The notes: generated by a model from the sequence alone, not told the origin. Numbered from the stretch's first letter, positions 50,231 to 58,865 are shown. The stretch: 64,000 nucleotides of DNA from Peterkaempfera podocarpi (GCF_042466665.1 NZ_CP162102.1:3224001-3288000), one strand, 5' to 3'. A program made the numbers and translations.

Positions 50231-51163
50231 ATGAGCGACACTCACTCTCCGCACGGTTTTGACGTCGTGCGCCGCGGGTACGAGCGCGCCCAGGTCGACG
50301 AGCGCATCACCAAGCTGGTCAGCGACCGGGACAGTGCCCTCTCCCGTATCTCGGCGCTCGAGAAGCGCATCGAGGAGCTGCACCTCGAGACCCAGAACGC
50401 GCAGGCCGTCGTCACCGACTCGGAGCCCTCCTACGCCGGCCTCGGTGCACGCGTGGAGAAGATCCTGCGGCTGGCCGAGGAGGAGGCCAAGGATCTGCGC
50501 GACGAGGCCCACCGGGCCGCCGAGCAGCACCGCGAGCTGGCCGAGGCCGCGGCGCAGCAGGTGCGCTCCGAGGCCGAGTCCTACGCCAAGGACCGCAAGG
50601 CCAAGGCCGAGGACGAGGGCCAGCGCATCGTCGACAAGGCCAACACCGACTCCGCCCAGCTGCGCGCCGAGGCCACCAAGGACGCGCAGAACAAGCGCGA
50701 GGAGGCGGACGCCCTCTTCGAGGACACCCGCGCCAAGGCCGCCCAGGCCGCCGCGGACTTCGAGACCAACCTGGCCAAGCGCCGGGAGCAGTCCGAGCGC
50801 GACCTGGCCGCCCGCCAGGCCAAGGCGGAGAAGCGGCTGGCGGAGATCGAGCACCGGGCGGAGCAGCTGCGCCTGGAGGCCGAGAAGCTGCGTACCGACG
50901 CCGAGCGCCGGGCCCGCCAGACGGTGGAGACCGCCCAGCGCCAGGCCGAGGACATCGTGGCCGACGCCAACGCCAAGGCGGACCGCGTGCGCAGCGAGTC
51001 CGAGCGGGAGCTGGCGGCGCTGACCAACCGCCGCGACTCCATCAACGCTCAGCTCACCAACGTCCGCGAGATGCTGGCCACGCTGACCGGTGCGGCCGTG
51101 GCCGCCGCCGGGACCGGGGACGACGACCTGGGCCGCAGCGTTCCGGCGCAGCAGAGCCGCTGA
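50231..51163 (+). CDS. filP: FilP intermediate-filament-like coiled-coil protein (310 aa)
   Basis: Cytoskeletal protein that forms gradients at hyphal tips and gives cell stiffness; partner of Scy and DivIVA. The start MSDTHSPHGFDVVRRGYERAQVDERITKL carries the short conserved N-terminal motif shared with Scy. Residues ~35-285 are Ala/Glu/Arg/Lys-rich coiled coil. It ends ALTNRRDSINAQLTNVREMLATLTG and a short flexible tail. Length equals the 310 residues of S. coelicolor FilP. ATG 50231 has AGGAA upstream. Scy and FilP share the C-terminal block RRRKDINTEIARVQDVLSAL-like/RRDSINAQLTNVREML, pointing to common ancestry. Confidence 0.96.
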   Translation: MSDTHSPHGFDVVRRGYERAQVDERITKLVSDRDSALSRISALEKRIEELHLETQNAQAVVTDSEPSYAGLGARVEKILRLAEEEAKDLRDEAHRAAEQHRELAEAAAQQVRSEAESYAKDRKAKAEDEGQRIVDKANTDSAQLRAEATKDAQNKREEADALFEDTRAKAAQAAADFETNLAKRREQSERDLAARQAKAEKRLAEIEHRAEQLRLEAEKLRTDAERRARQTVETAQRQAEDIVADANAKADRVRSESERELAALTNRRDSINAQLTNVREMLATLTGAAVAAAGTGDDDLGRSVPAQQSR

Positions 51164-51315
51164 CGTCGCGTCACTGATCCAACGCCATCCCCGGTCGCAC
51201 CCGCCGTGCGACCGGGGATGCGGCTTTCCCGCCCCGTACGACGCCCCGGCCGGCTGCGGCGCCCGGCCGTACGCCGCCTGTGCCGTCCCGTCCAAGGGCC
51301 GTCTGGCGCCTCAGG

Positions 51316-52140
51316 TCACCCCTGCGGTCGGCTGCGCAGCGCAGCAGAAGCCGTCCGGGCCAGCAGGGAGCGGACGGCGGTGTTGAACGCGGCCGGGTCC
51401 TCCAGCGCCGTGAGGTGTCCGGCCCGGGGGACGGTGCGCAGTTCGGCGTCCGGCAGCACATCGGCCATCGCACGGGCGTCCGCGACGGAGGTGATGGCGT
51501 CCTCCTCGCCCACCACCACCAGCGCCGGCACAGCCACCCCCGCCAGCACCTCCAGCGAGTCGCCGCGCGCCGCCATCGCCCGCTGCGCCCAGGCCACGGC
51601 AGCGGGCGAGGCCTGCGCCGTCAGTTCTCGCACCTGCCGGACCACCTCCGGCCGCTCCCGCGCGGTGGCGGCGCCCAGCTGAGGGTGCGGCAGCTGCTCG
51701 TCCAGCAGCAGCTGGACGCTGTCCCGGGCCAGTACCGCGCGGGCGATCCGCTCCCGGTTGGCGCGGGCCTGCTCGGTGTCGGGGGTGGCCTTGGTGTCGG
51801 CGAGCAGCAGCCCGGCCAGCCGGTCCGCATGCCGCCGGGCGAAGGCCATGGCCACATAGCCGCCCATGGACAGGCCGCCGACCACGGCCCGCTCGATCCC
51901 GGTCCGGTCCAGCAGCAGTGCAACGTCGTCGGCCAGCAGGTCCAGTGAGGGCTCGTCATCGCCCTGCGACGCTGCTCCGAAGCCGCGCAGATCGGGGGCG
52001 AGCACTCGGGCCTCGGTGCCGTCCCGGCCCGGCAGTTCGGCCAGTTGCCGCTGCCACATCCGCGCCGAGAGCGGGAAGGCGTGCAGCAGCACCAGCGGTG
52101 TGCCCGTACCGGAGTTGAGGACTGGGAGTCGATCGGTCAT
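51316..52140 (-). CDS. Alpha/beta hydrolase (274 aa)
   Basis: Alpha/beta-hydrolase fold: LVLLHAFPLSARMW oxyanion region, nucleophile Ser in VVGGLSMGGYVAMAFA, acid Asp in VVVGEEDAITS, His in PRAGHLTALEDP. All three catalytic residues are intact. ATG 52140 (MTDRLPVLNSGTG) starts the conserved part; the frame to 52236 overlaps the divergent ABC gene upstream region. Substrate unknown; family includes 3-oxoadipate enol-lactonase-like and peroxidase-like enzymes. Divergent from the ABC-2 operon with only 70 bp between starts. Confidence 0.88.
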   Translation of the reverse strand: MTDRLPVLNSGTGTPLVLLHAFPLSARMWQRQLAELPGRDGTEARVLAPDLRGFGAASQGDDEPSLDLLADDVALLLDRTGIERAVVGGLSMGGYVAMAFARRHADRLAGLLLADTKATPDTEQARANRERIARAVLARDSVQLLLDEQLPHPQLGAATARERPEVVRQVRELTAQASPAAVAWAQRAMAARGDSLEVLAGVAVPALVVVGEEDAITSVADARAMADVLPDAELRTVPRAGHLTALEDPAAFNTAVRSLLARTASAALRSRPQG

Positions 52141-52660
52141 ACGGAGCACCGTAACGGCGTAGGGTGATCGCGATGGATGAGCCGAGTCCGCCACCCGGGA
52201 GCCCGCCGCGATGATCGAGCTGCACGAGCTGACCAAGCGCTACGGTGACAAGCTGGCCGTGGACCGGTTGAGTTTTGCCATCCCGCCGGGCGTGGTGACC
52301 GGCTTCCTCGGTCCCAACGGCGCGGGCAAGTCCACCACCATGCGGATGATCCTCGACCTGGACCGGCCGACCTCGGGCCGGGTCACCATCGACGGCAAGC
52401 ACTATGCCCAGCTGCGTGAGCCGGTGAAGTACATCGGGGCGCTGCTGGAGGCCAAGGCGGCGCACCCGGGGCGCAGTGCGTACCACCATCTGCTGTGGCT
52501 GGCGGAGAGCAACCGGATCCCGGTCCGCCGGGTCGACGAGGTGCTGGCGCTGGTCGGTCTGCAGGAGGTGGCACGCAAGCGGTCCGGCGGTTTCTCGCTG
52601 GGCATGGGGCAGCGGCTGGGCATCGCTGCGGCGCTGCTGGGCGATCCCCGGATCGTGATG

Positions 52661-52814
52661 TTCGACGAGCCGGTCAACGGGCTGGACCCGGAGGGGATCC
52701 TCTGGGTGCGCAATCTGATGAAGCGGCTGGCCGCCGAGGGCCGCACGGTCTTTGTCTCCTCCCATCTGATGAGCGAGATGGCGCTCACCGCCGACCACCT
52801 GGTGGTCATCGGCC
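52661..52814 (+). repeat. Near-identical tract shared with 54572-54725
   Basis: 154 nt spanning Walker B to the H-loop of this ATPase match the second ATPase gene with only two mismatches by eye, while flanking segments of the same genes clearly diverge. Confidence 0.8.
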
Positions 52815-53025
52815 GCGGGAAGCTGCTGGCCGACCTGCCGATGACGGAGTTCATCGACCGCAACTCCCGCTCCACGGTGCGGGTCCGCACCCCTCAGCCG
52901 GAGGCTCTGCTGGATGCGCTGGCCAGGGCGGACATGGTGCCGCGGCGGGCCGACGACGGCGCCTTCGAGGTGGACGGCGGCGATGCGGCGAAGATCGGCG
53001 AGCTGGCCTCGGCGGCGGGGGTCAC

Positions 53026-53033
53026 CCTGCCTG
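53026..53033 (+). repeat. CCTGCCTG tandem duplication at the frameshift
   Basis: The 4-bp repeat CCTG CCTG lies where the reading frame breaks; a single CCTG would give VTLHELSPQ, matching the paralogue pattern. Confidence 0.8.
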
Positions 53034-53220
53034 CATGAGCTCAGCCCGCAGCGGGCTTCGCTGGAGGACGCCTTCATGCGGATGACCGCGGAGTCGGTGG
53101 AGTACCAGGCGGGCGCCGAGCAGCAGCCGTACGGCGGTGAACCGCTGACCGGGCCGCCCCCTGCATGGGGCGCGGACTGGCAGGAGAAGTGGGGCAAGCA
53201 GAAGAAGAAGGAGTCCTGAC

Positions 53221-53988
53221 ATGGCGGCAGCCGCTGCGGTCCTGCGATCCGAGTGGACCAAGATCCGCACCGTGCGGTCGACCGTGGTCACCCTCGCCGC
53301 CGCCTTTGTGGTGACGGTCGGTCTGTCGGCTCTGCTCTGCCTGCTGACCAACCACAACTTCAGCGAGGCCACCCGGAACGCCGAGACCCCCTTCGACGCC
53401 ACCGCCACCAGCTTCGGCGGGATCATCCTGGGCCAGCTGGCGGTGATCGTCTTCGGCGTCCTGGTGATGGGCAACGAGTACAGCAGCGGCATGATCCGGC
53501 TGTCGCTGGCCGCAGTGCCCCGGCGGGGTGTGCTGCTTGCCGCCAAGGCCTCGGTGGTGCTGCTCCTGGCGCTGGTGGTGGGGCTGCTGACCAGCTTTGT
53601 GTCGTTCCTGCTCGGCCAGGCGCTGCTGGGCTCGCACAGCACCACCCTGGGGGCACCGCATGTGCTGCGGGCGGTGCTCGGGGCGGGCTTCTACATGACC
53701 CTGCTCTGCCTCTTCTCGGTGGGCGTGACGGCGATGCTGCGCAACCAGACGCTGTCGCTGGGCATCCTGATGCCGTTCTTCTTCCTGGTCTCGCCGATCC
53801 TGTCCGCCGTCCCCAAGGTGAAGACGGTGGCGCGTTACTTCCCCGACACCGCCGGGCGGGCGGTCATCTCGGTGTACCAGCCGGCGGACGCCCCGTACGG
53901 CCCCTGGGCGGGCCTCGGCATCTGCGCCCTGTGGGTGGTGGCGGCGCTGCTCGGCGGCTGGCTGGTGCTCAACCGCCGCGACGCATGA
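53221..53988 (+). CDS. ABC-2 type permease subunit (255 aa)
   Basis: Six hydrophobic segments: VVTLAAAFVVTVGLSALLCLL, GGIILGQLAVIVFGVLVMG, VVLLLALVVGLLTSFVSFLL, AVLGAGFYMTLLCLFSVGV, LGILMPFFFLVSPIL and ICALWVVAALLGGWLVL. The N terminus LRSEWTKIRTVRS and NEYSSGMIRLSL are typical of the NatB-like permeases of streptomycetes. ATG 53221 lies 1 bp after the end of the restored ATPase frame, so the two are an operon. Substrate unknown. Confidence 0.9.
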   Translation: MAAAAAVLRSEWTKIRTVRSTVVTLAAAFVVTVGLSALLCLLTNHNFSEATRNAETPFDATATSFGGIILGQLAVIVFGVLVMGNEYSSGMIRLSLAAVPRRGVLLAAKASVVLLLALVVGLLTSFVSFLLGQALLGSHSTTLGAPHVLRAVLGAGFYMTLLCLFSVGVTAMLRNQTLSLGILMPFFFLVSPILSAVPKVKTVARYFPDTAGRAVISVYQPADAPYGPWAGLGICALWVVAALLGGWLVLNRRDA

Positions 53989-54121
53989 TCATGTAGAAAT
54001 CCTGTCACAGCCGGGGCTTCCGGGGATCGGACTGCTGCACGACAGGCGCCCGTCGTGATGGGGTGGCACCTTCACCCCCTCCCCACACGCAGGCGTCTGC
54101 GCAGATCCCTTGAGGACACGC

Positions 54122-55240
54122 ATGATCGAGGCATATGGCCTCACCAAACGCTACGGTCCCCACACCGCCGTGGAGCAGCTCACCTTCCAGGTGCGGCCCG
54201 GCATCGTCACCGGCTTCCTCGGGCCCAACGGCTCCGGCAAGTCGACCACGATGCGGATGATCCTCGGGCTGGACGAGCCCACCTCCGGCACGGTCACCAT
54301 CGGCGGACACCCGTACCGGCGGCTGCCCAACGCCGGACGGACGGTGGGCGCGCTGCTGGACGCCAAGGCCGTGCACGGCGGGCGCAGCGCCCACAGCCAC
54401 CTGCTGTCGCTGGCGCAGCTGGCCGGCATCCCGCGGCAGCGGGTGGACGAGGTGCTGGACATCGTCGGCCTGCAGGATGTGGCGAGGCGCCGGACGGGGG
54501 ACTTCTCGCTGGGCATGGGCCAGCGGCTGGGCATCGCCGGCGCCCTGCTGGGCGACCCCGAGGTGCTGCTCTTCGACGAGCCGGTCAACGGACTGGACCC
54601 GGAGGGGATCCTCTGGGTGCGCAATCTGATGAAGGGGCTGGCCGCCGAGGGCCGCACGGTCTTTGTCTCCTCCCATCTGATGAGCGAGATGGCGCTCACC
54701 GCCGACCACCTGGTGGTCATCGGCCAGGGGCGGCTGCTCGCCGACATGAGCGTCCGGGAGTTCCTGGACCGCCACTCCACCGGATTCGCCAGGGTGCGCA
54801 CCCCCGACGGAGCCGGGGAGCAGCGCCAGCTGCTGGCCAAGGTGCTCGCCGAGGCCGGCGCGCGGACGGACCCCGAGCCGGACGGCGCCCTGAGGGTCGC
54901 CGGGCTGCCGCTGCCGCGGATCAGCGACCTGGCACATCAGCACGCGGTGCGCCTGTACGAGCTGTCACCGCATCAGGCGTCGCTGGAGGAGGCATATATG
55001 CGCCTCACCCAGGGCGAGGTGGCGTACCGGTCCGGGGCTTCGGCTGCCGGGCCCGCCGGGAGCCCGTGGGGCGCCCCGCCGATGTCGTACCCGGGGCCGG
55101 TGCCCGGTCCCGCCGCGGACCCCCTCCGCGCGCCGGAGGACCCCGCTGCGGCACCGCGGGCCGAGGCCGCTCCGGCTCCGGACGCTGTCCCCCATCCGTG
55201 TGGAACCGCCCCCGGCGGCTTCGGCGAGAGCGAGGTCTGA
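54122..55240 (+). CDS. ABC-2 transporter ATPase, intact paralogue (372 aa)
   Basis: Same architecture as the 52211 gene: Walker A GPNGSGKST (Lys40), SLGMGQ signature, FDEPVNGLDPEG Walker B, SSHLMSE H-loop, and an intact C-terminal YELSPHQASLEEAYMRLTQGEVAYRSG. An additional ~70-residue Pro/Ala-rich tail follows. ATG 54122 has GAGGA (54112-54116) and is preferred over TTG 54110. It is followed 3 bp later by its permease. Together with the first pair it is a tandem duplication of an ATPase/permease unit. Confidence 0.9.
   Translation: MIEAYGLTKRYGPHTAVEQLTFQVRPGIVTGFLGPNGSGKSTTMRMILGLDEPTSGTVTIGGHPYRRLPNAGRTVGALLDAKAVHGGRSAHSHLLSLAQLAGIPRQRVDEVLDIVGLQDVARRRTGDFSLGMGQRLGIAGALLGDPEVLLFDEPVNGLDPEGILWVRNLMKGLAAEGRTVFVSSHLMSEMALTADHLVVIGQGRLLADMSVREFLDRHSTGFARVRTPDGAGEQRQLLAKVLAEAGARTDPEPDGALRVAGLPLPRISDLAHQHAVRLYELSPHQASLEEAYMRLTQGEVAYRSGASAAGPAGSPWGAPPMSYPGPVPGPAADPLRAPEDPAAAPRAEAAPAPDAVPHPCGTAPGGFGESEV
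54572..54725 (+). repeat. Near-identical tract shared with 52661-52814
   Basis: Second copy of the 154-nt stretch, two mismatches, suggestive of gene conversion or strong recent duplication. Confidence 0.8.
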
Positions 55241-55243
55241 AGC

Positions 55244-56092
55244 GTGTCCTCCCCGGCCTTTCCCCCGCAGGTCCCGGCGCCCGGCGCCGCGGCATGGTCC
55301 ACCGCGTCCGCGCCCGGCCGCTTTGTCTCCCCGGTCCCGGTGCAGCGGGTGCATCTGGGCCATGCCCTGGCAGCGGAGTGGACCAAGATCCGCAGTGTGC
55401 GGTCGACGGTCTGGACCCTGCTGCTGATGATCGGCTTCATCCTCGGCATCGGCGGGGTCGCCGTGCTGTACTCCCGCGGTTCGACCCGGGCCGGCGACGA
55501 CATCCTGTCGTTGGGCTTCGGCGGTTTCCTGATCGGCCAGATCTCGGTGATCGCGCTCGGCGTGCTCACCATCAGCTCCGAGTACGGCACCGGCCTGATC
55601 CGCACCACACTCACCGCCTGCCCGCAGCGTCTGCGGATGCTCATCGCGAAGGCGCTGATCTTCTTCGCGCTGGTGCTCACCCTGGGCACGGGCACCATCG
55701 CGCTCTTCACCCTGCTGGCGGTGGCGGTGCTCGGCGGCAGTGCGGGCACCCCGCCCACCGCGACGCTGGTGCGCACCGTGCTGGGCGGCGGCCTCTATCT
55801 GGCGGTGATCGGGCTGATGTCGCTGGCGATGGGCGCTCTGCTGCGGCACAGCGCGGGCGCCATCGCGACGATGATCGGTTTTGTACTGCTGCCGATCATT
55901 CTGGGCCTGTTCGCGGGCGATCGGATCGGGCGGTTTCTGATCGAGTACTCACCGGTCTCCATCTCTGCCGCGATCTTCGGCGAGGCTCTGGACCCCAGCA
56001 CCGACGGCTGGCAGCTGCTGGGCGTACTGACCCTGATCACCGCGGTGCTGCTGATCGCGGCCGGTGTCGCGGTCGCCCGACGGGACGTCTGA
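55244..56092 (+). CDS. ABC-2 type permease subunit (282 aa)
   Basis: A ~40-residue Pro/Ala-rich start (MSSPAFPPQVPAPGAAAWSTA) is followed by HALAAEWTKIRSVRSTVWTL and about six hydrophobic segments (LLMIGFILGIGGVAVLYS, GGFLIGQISVIALGVLTI, ALIFFALVLTLGTGTIALFTLLAVAVL and others). The EYGTGLIRTTLTACPQR block is shared with the first permease. GTG 55244 is 3 bp after the ATPase stop. Substrate unknown. Confidence 0.9.
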   Translation: MSSPAFPPQVPAPGAAAWSTASAPGRFVSPVPVQRVHLGHALAAEWTKIRSVRSTVWTLLLMIGFILGIGGVAVLYSRGSTRAGDDILSLGFGGFLIGQISVIALGVLTISSEYGTGLIRTTLTACPQRLRMLIAKALIFFALVLTLGTGTIALFTLLAVAVLGGSAGTPPTATLVRTVLGGGLYLAVIGLMSLAMGALLRHSAGAIATMIGFVLLPIILGLFAGDRIGRFLIEYSPVSISAAIFGEALDPSTDGWQLLGVLTLITAVLLIAAGVAVARRDV

Positions 56093-56109
56093 CCGGGAGC
56101 CCCGGTGGG

Positions 56110-56433
56110 TCAGTACCGAGGAGCGCCGCGCCCCCGCAGGATGTTGGAGGCACGGCGCTCCCGTGCGTTCCAGCAGGCCCGGTGCCAGTGCCGGCGGTCG
56201 TCGACGCCCGCGCCGTGCATCGGCCAGGCCACCACATGGCCCACGCCGGGCGGGATCTCCTGGTCGCAGCCCGGGCAGCGGTAGTGGCGTCCGGCGGTTC
56301 CGGCGACCGTCCGCACCACCCAGTCCTCGCCCCGATAGGTCTCGGTGCGTTGCAGCAGGGAGCTGCCGGCGGGGGCGCTCGACTCGTCGGGGCCGTTGTC
56401 GGCCCCTCGGGGACGGTTGCGGCGCGGCGACAC
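56110..56433 (-). CDS. Small putative zinc-binding protein (107 aa)
   Basis: Conserved streptomycete protein usually annotated ATP/GTP-binding; I see no P-loop. HYRCPGCDQEIPPGVGHVVAW and HWHRACWN carry the Cys-X2-Cys and His/Cys set expected of a zinc ribbon. The first ~35 residues are Arg/Ser-rich (VSPRRNRPRGADNGPDESS). The GTG at 56433 has GGAAGGGAAG just upstream. The longer frame to 56613 is unsupported. Convergent with the permease and divergent from the flavin monooxygenase. Confidence 0.75.
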   Translation of the reverse strand: MSPRRNRPRGADNGPDESSAPAGSSLLQRTETYRGEDWVVRTVAGTAGRHYRCPGCDQEIPPGVGHVVAWPMHGAGVDDRRHWHRACWNARERRASNILRGRGAPRY

Positions 56434-56679
56434 GGCACTTCCCTTCCTGGCGGAGGCAGATGGGGATGGAGCATGATCTGAGCGACACTCCCCCATCCAG
56501 GGTAGGGGTTCCAACGCGGCCCCATAGCATGCGTCCCCTCTGGTCGACGGTGAATCAGGAGATTTCCATCCGTTCTTCTGGGAGTTGAGTGAATTCGCGT
56601 GCCAGTGGCACATGACATGGGTTACTCACGTGGTGACGATGCAGGGCCGCGGACCCTGCACAACCTAGGGAGAGACCCG

Positions 56680-57912
56680 ATGACCGACACCCGAGCCGCC
56701 ACCGCTGTCAGCGAGGAGGCCGCGGTCGCTGCCCCGGTGGACGCCATCCGTGCCGGTGCCTTCCTGCTGTCCGCGCAGTTCCCCGGGCAGCGGCACGCCG
56801 AGGCGCTGGAGCGCACCGTCAGCGCCGGAGTGGCCGCGGAACGGGCCGGGCTGGACAGCGTATGGCTCGCCGAGCACCACTTCGTGCCGTACGGGGTCTG
56901 TCCCAATGCCGCCACCCTGGCCGCGCTGCTGCTCGGCCGCACCAAGCGGATCGGTGTGGGCACCGCGGTGAGCGTGCTCTCCACCGCCCACCCGGTGGCT
57001 CTGGGCGAGCAGGCCGCGCTGCTGCACCTCACCTCGGGAGGCCGCTTCACCCTCGGGGTCGGACGCGGTGGCCCCTGGGTGGACCTGGATGTCTTCGGCA
57101 GCGGTGTCGAGGCCTTCGAGTCCGGCTTCCCCGAGCGGCTGGACCTGCTGCTGCGCTGGCTGCGCGGCTCCCGGGTCGGCGCCGACGGCCCGGCCTTCTC
57201 CTTCCCCGAGGTGGCCGTGGTCCCCCGCGCCACGGAGCTGCCTGTGCCCGCCCCCGCGACGGTCCACGACACCCATCGCCACCCCGAGCTGCGGCCCCGG
57301 ATGCCCTTCCCCCGGCAGCGCTCGGAGTCCGCCCGGCTGCCGGTCCCCCATGTCCCCACGCCGGTCCGCACCCTGCCCGCTGCCGGCGGGCCCCCGCTGG
57401 TGGTCGCCTGCACCTCCCGGGGGTCGGTGCAGCTGGCGGCGGAGCGCGGGCTGCCGATGCTGCTGGGCATGCACTCGGGCGACGACGACAAGAAGGAGAT
57501 GGTGGACGCCTACCGCGCCGCCGCCCTGGCGGCGGGGCGCACCCCGGAGCAGGTGGCACGGGCGGAGCGCGAGCATGTCGCGGCCGGAGTCGCCCAGGTC
57601 GCCGACAGCACCGCCGAGGCACGCGGCACCCTGCTCGCTGCGATGCCGGAGTGGTTCCGGCACGGCCTCGGCGCGCACCGGACGGTGGACGGCAGGGAGC
57701 GCCGGATGCGGGACCCACGCGACTACACCGAGCTGCTGTGCGACCTGCACGCCGTCGGCGACCCCCAGCTGTGCGCCGACCGGATGCTGGCCACCGCCGA
57801 GCGCACCGGCATCCGCCGGTTCGCGCTGCTGGTGGAGGGTTCGGGCGACCGCACGGCCACTCTGCACAACGTGGCCCGGCTCGGCGCGGAAGTACTTCCG
57901 CTCCTGCGGTGA
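56680..57912 (+). CDS. Luciferase-like flavin-dependent monooxygenase (410 aa)
   Basis: LLM-class TIM-barrel oxidoreductase: LLSAQFPGQRHAEALERTV start, VWLAEHHFVPYG with the conserved His pair, LLGRTKRIGVGTAVSVL, GGRFTLGVGRGGPW. A Pro/Arg/His-rich insertion around residues 185-240 (PVPAPATVHDTHRHPELRP) interrupts the barrel and is unusual. It uses F420H2 or FMNH2; the substrate is unknown. ATG 56680 has AGGGAGAG twelve bases upstream. Monocistronic with a terminator that overlaps its stop codon. Confidence 0.85.
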   Translation: MTDTRAATAVSEEAAVAAPVDAIRAGAFLLSAQFPGQRHAEALERTVSAGVAAERAGLDSVWLAEHHFVPYGVCPNAATLAALLLGRTKRIGVGTAVSVLSTAHPVALGEQAALLHLTSGGRFTLGVGRGGPWVDLDVFGSGVEAFESGFPERLDLLLRWLRGSRVGADGPAFSFPEVAVVPRATELPVPAPATVHDTHRHPELRPRMPFPRQRSESARLPVPHVPTPVRTLPAAGGPPLVVACTSRGSVQLAAERGLPMLLGMHSGDDDKKEMVDAYRAAALAAGRTPEQVARAEREHVAAGVAQVADSTAEARGTLLAAMPEWFRHGLGAHRTVDGRERRMRDPRDYTELLCDLHAVGDPQLCADRMLATAERTGIRRFALLVEGSGDRTATLHNVARLGAEVLPLLR

Positions 57913-57956
57913 CGCGGCTCCCGGGGGCAACCGCCGCCGCCCCACCGCAGGAGCGG
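57898..57956. terminator. Bidirectional 14-bp stem over the monooxygenase stop codon
   Basis: Arms CCGCTCCTGCGGTG and its exact complement, 31-nt loop, between convergent genes; the left arm contains the end of the monooxygenase gene. Confidence 0.7.
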
Positions 57957-57964
57957 ACCGCCGG

Positions 57965-58360
57965 TCAGCAGTCGCGCAGCTCGGGCGACTGGTTGAGCAG
58001 CTGGGCCCGTACGGAGGTGAACCGCTCGTACCGGGTCTCGTCCTCCCCCTCCACGGGGGCGAACACCGCGACCCGGTGGCAGTTCTGGAAGGCGAGGCGG
58101 ACACCGAAGTGCCGCTGCAGCGCGCCGCGGATGGCATCGCTCGCCAGTGCGCGCAGCAGCTGGCCACGGGCCTGCTCGTCCGGCGGTGGGACCTGGTTGT
58201 CGGCAAAGCCGGTGCCGTCCACCTGGACCTGGGCGACCAGCGAGCTGATCAGGTCCCAGGCGTAGGGCAGGGAGGTACGGACGCAGTCGACGAATTCCCT
58301 CTCGTCGACCTCGCCTCGCTCGGCCTTCTCGAGCAGGGCCGGTGAGACGTCGAGCGACAT
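57965..58360 (-). CDS. SCO5389-family protein (131 aa)
   Basis: MSLDVSPALLEKAERGEVDEREFVDCVRTSLPYAWDLISSLVAQV and the Arg/Glu-rich C terminus (GEDETRYERFTSVRAQLLNQSPEL) match the actinomycete SCO5389 family as I know it. All-helical, probably cytoplasmic, two Cys (CVRTS, QNCHRV). No catalytic motif is recognised. ATG 58360 with GAGAGGAGAA upstream. Lies between the monooxygenase and nucS, as in S. coelicolor. Confidence 0.85.
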   Translation of the reverse strand: MSLDVSPALLEKAERGEVDEREFVDCVRTSLPYAWDLISSLVAQVQVDGTGFADNQVPPPDEQARGQLLRALASDAIRGALQRHFGVRLAFQNCHRVAVFAPVEGEDETRYERFTSVRAQLLNQSPELRDC

Positions 58361-58865
58361 GGGTTCTCCTCTCGCCGCCCCGGGCCAGCCCCGGGGCGGT
58401 GCGGTGTGCGGGATGGTGCCGTGTCCTGGACAGCTGATGCCGGCGCCCGGGCGACCTCTTCGGCCCGCACCGGCTCTCCCGGCAGGCTCTCAGCTGGTTC
58501 ATCGGCGGAGTGGTTTCTTCCGAAAACTTCCGCCAAAACCTGGTCTCAATGTGAGAAATTGGCGCAAAACCCTATCATCCGCCGTCAGATAAGCACCCCC
58601 TCACCCGTCTTAGTGACACACCGTAAGCCACTGAGTACGGAACCCACCAGGGATCGGCAGCCGGATCCGGTCACCCGAATCGGGCTCGATCGGTGCTCCA
58701 CCCCTGCCAGGGTCTGACGTACGGCGCCGCCGGGCGCCCGTCTTGCCGCGACTCGCACCGATTGGCCCCGCACGGCCCGTACGTGCGACCGTGCGTCTCA
58801 CCGTCGCGCCCCCAGCGCACCCATCGCGCCGGAGCAGGGTTCCCGAAACCCGTAGGCTGGCCCCC
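58361..58865. other. 505-bp divergent region, SCO5389-family gene/nucS
   Basis: The AT-rich central part (58510-58600) holds TCTCAATGTGAGA (58544-58556, 5-bp arms) and CGCCAA (58531)/TTGGCG (58559) inverted elements, and a TATCAT box (58573). These could serve divergent regulation; no gene is seen. Confidence 0.4.
58853..58858 (+). promoter_or_regulatory. -10 candidate for leaderless nucS
   Basis: TAGGCT, seven bases before ATG 58866, no Shine-Dalgarno between; the same hexamer and spacing occur before glgP. Confidence 0.45.

Larger units (their letters stand above)
52211..53038 (+). pseudogene. ABC-2 transporter ATPase, frameshifted near the 3' end (275 aa as read; ~334 if restored)
   Basis: CcmA-type ATP-binding subunit: Walker A GPNGAGKST (Lys40), Walker B VMFDEPVNGLD, H-loop VSSHLMSE; the signature is SLGMGQ. 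The frame stops at 53038 after GVTLPA. The paralogue at 54122 continues YELSPHQASLEEAYMRL, and here the +1 frame at 53035 onward encodes HELSPQRASLEDAFMRMTAE and stays open to 53219. The break coincides with CCTGCCTG (53026-53033); deleting one CCTG restores a frame ending at 53219 (~334 residues). So the C terminus is lost through a 4-bp duplication or sequencing error. The core ATPase domain itself is complete and may still be functional. Confidence 0.85.

Noticed and set aside
53035..53085. Short frame starting at the ATGA overlap of the frameshifted ATPase (MSSARSGLRW...)
   Set aside because: It is the third frame, not the one encoding the conserved C terminus, and ends after 16 codons.
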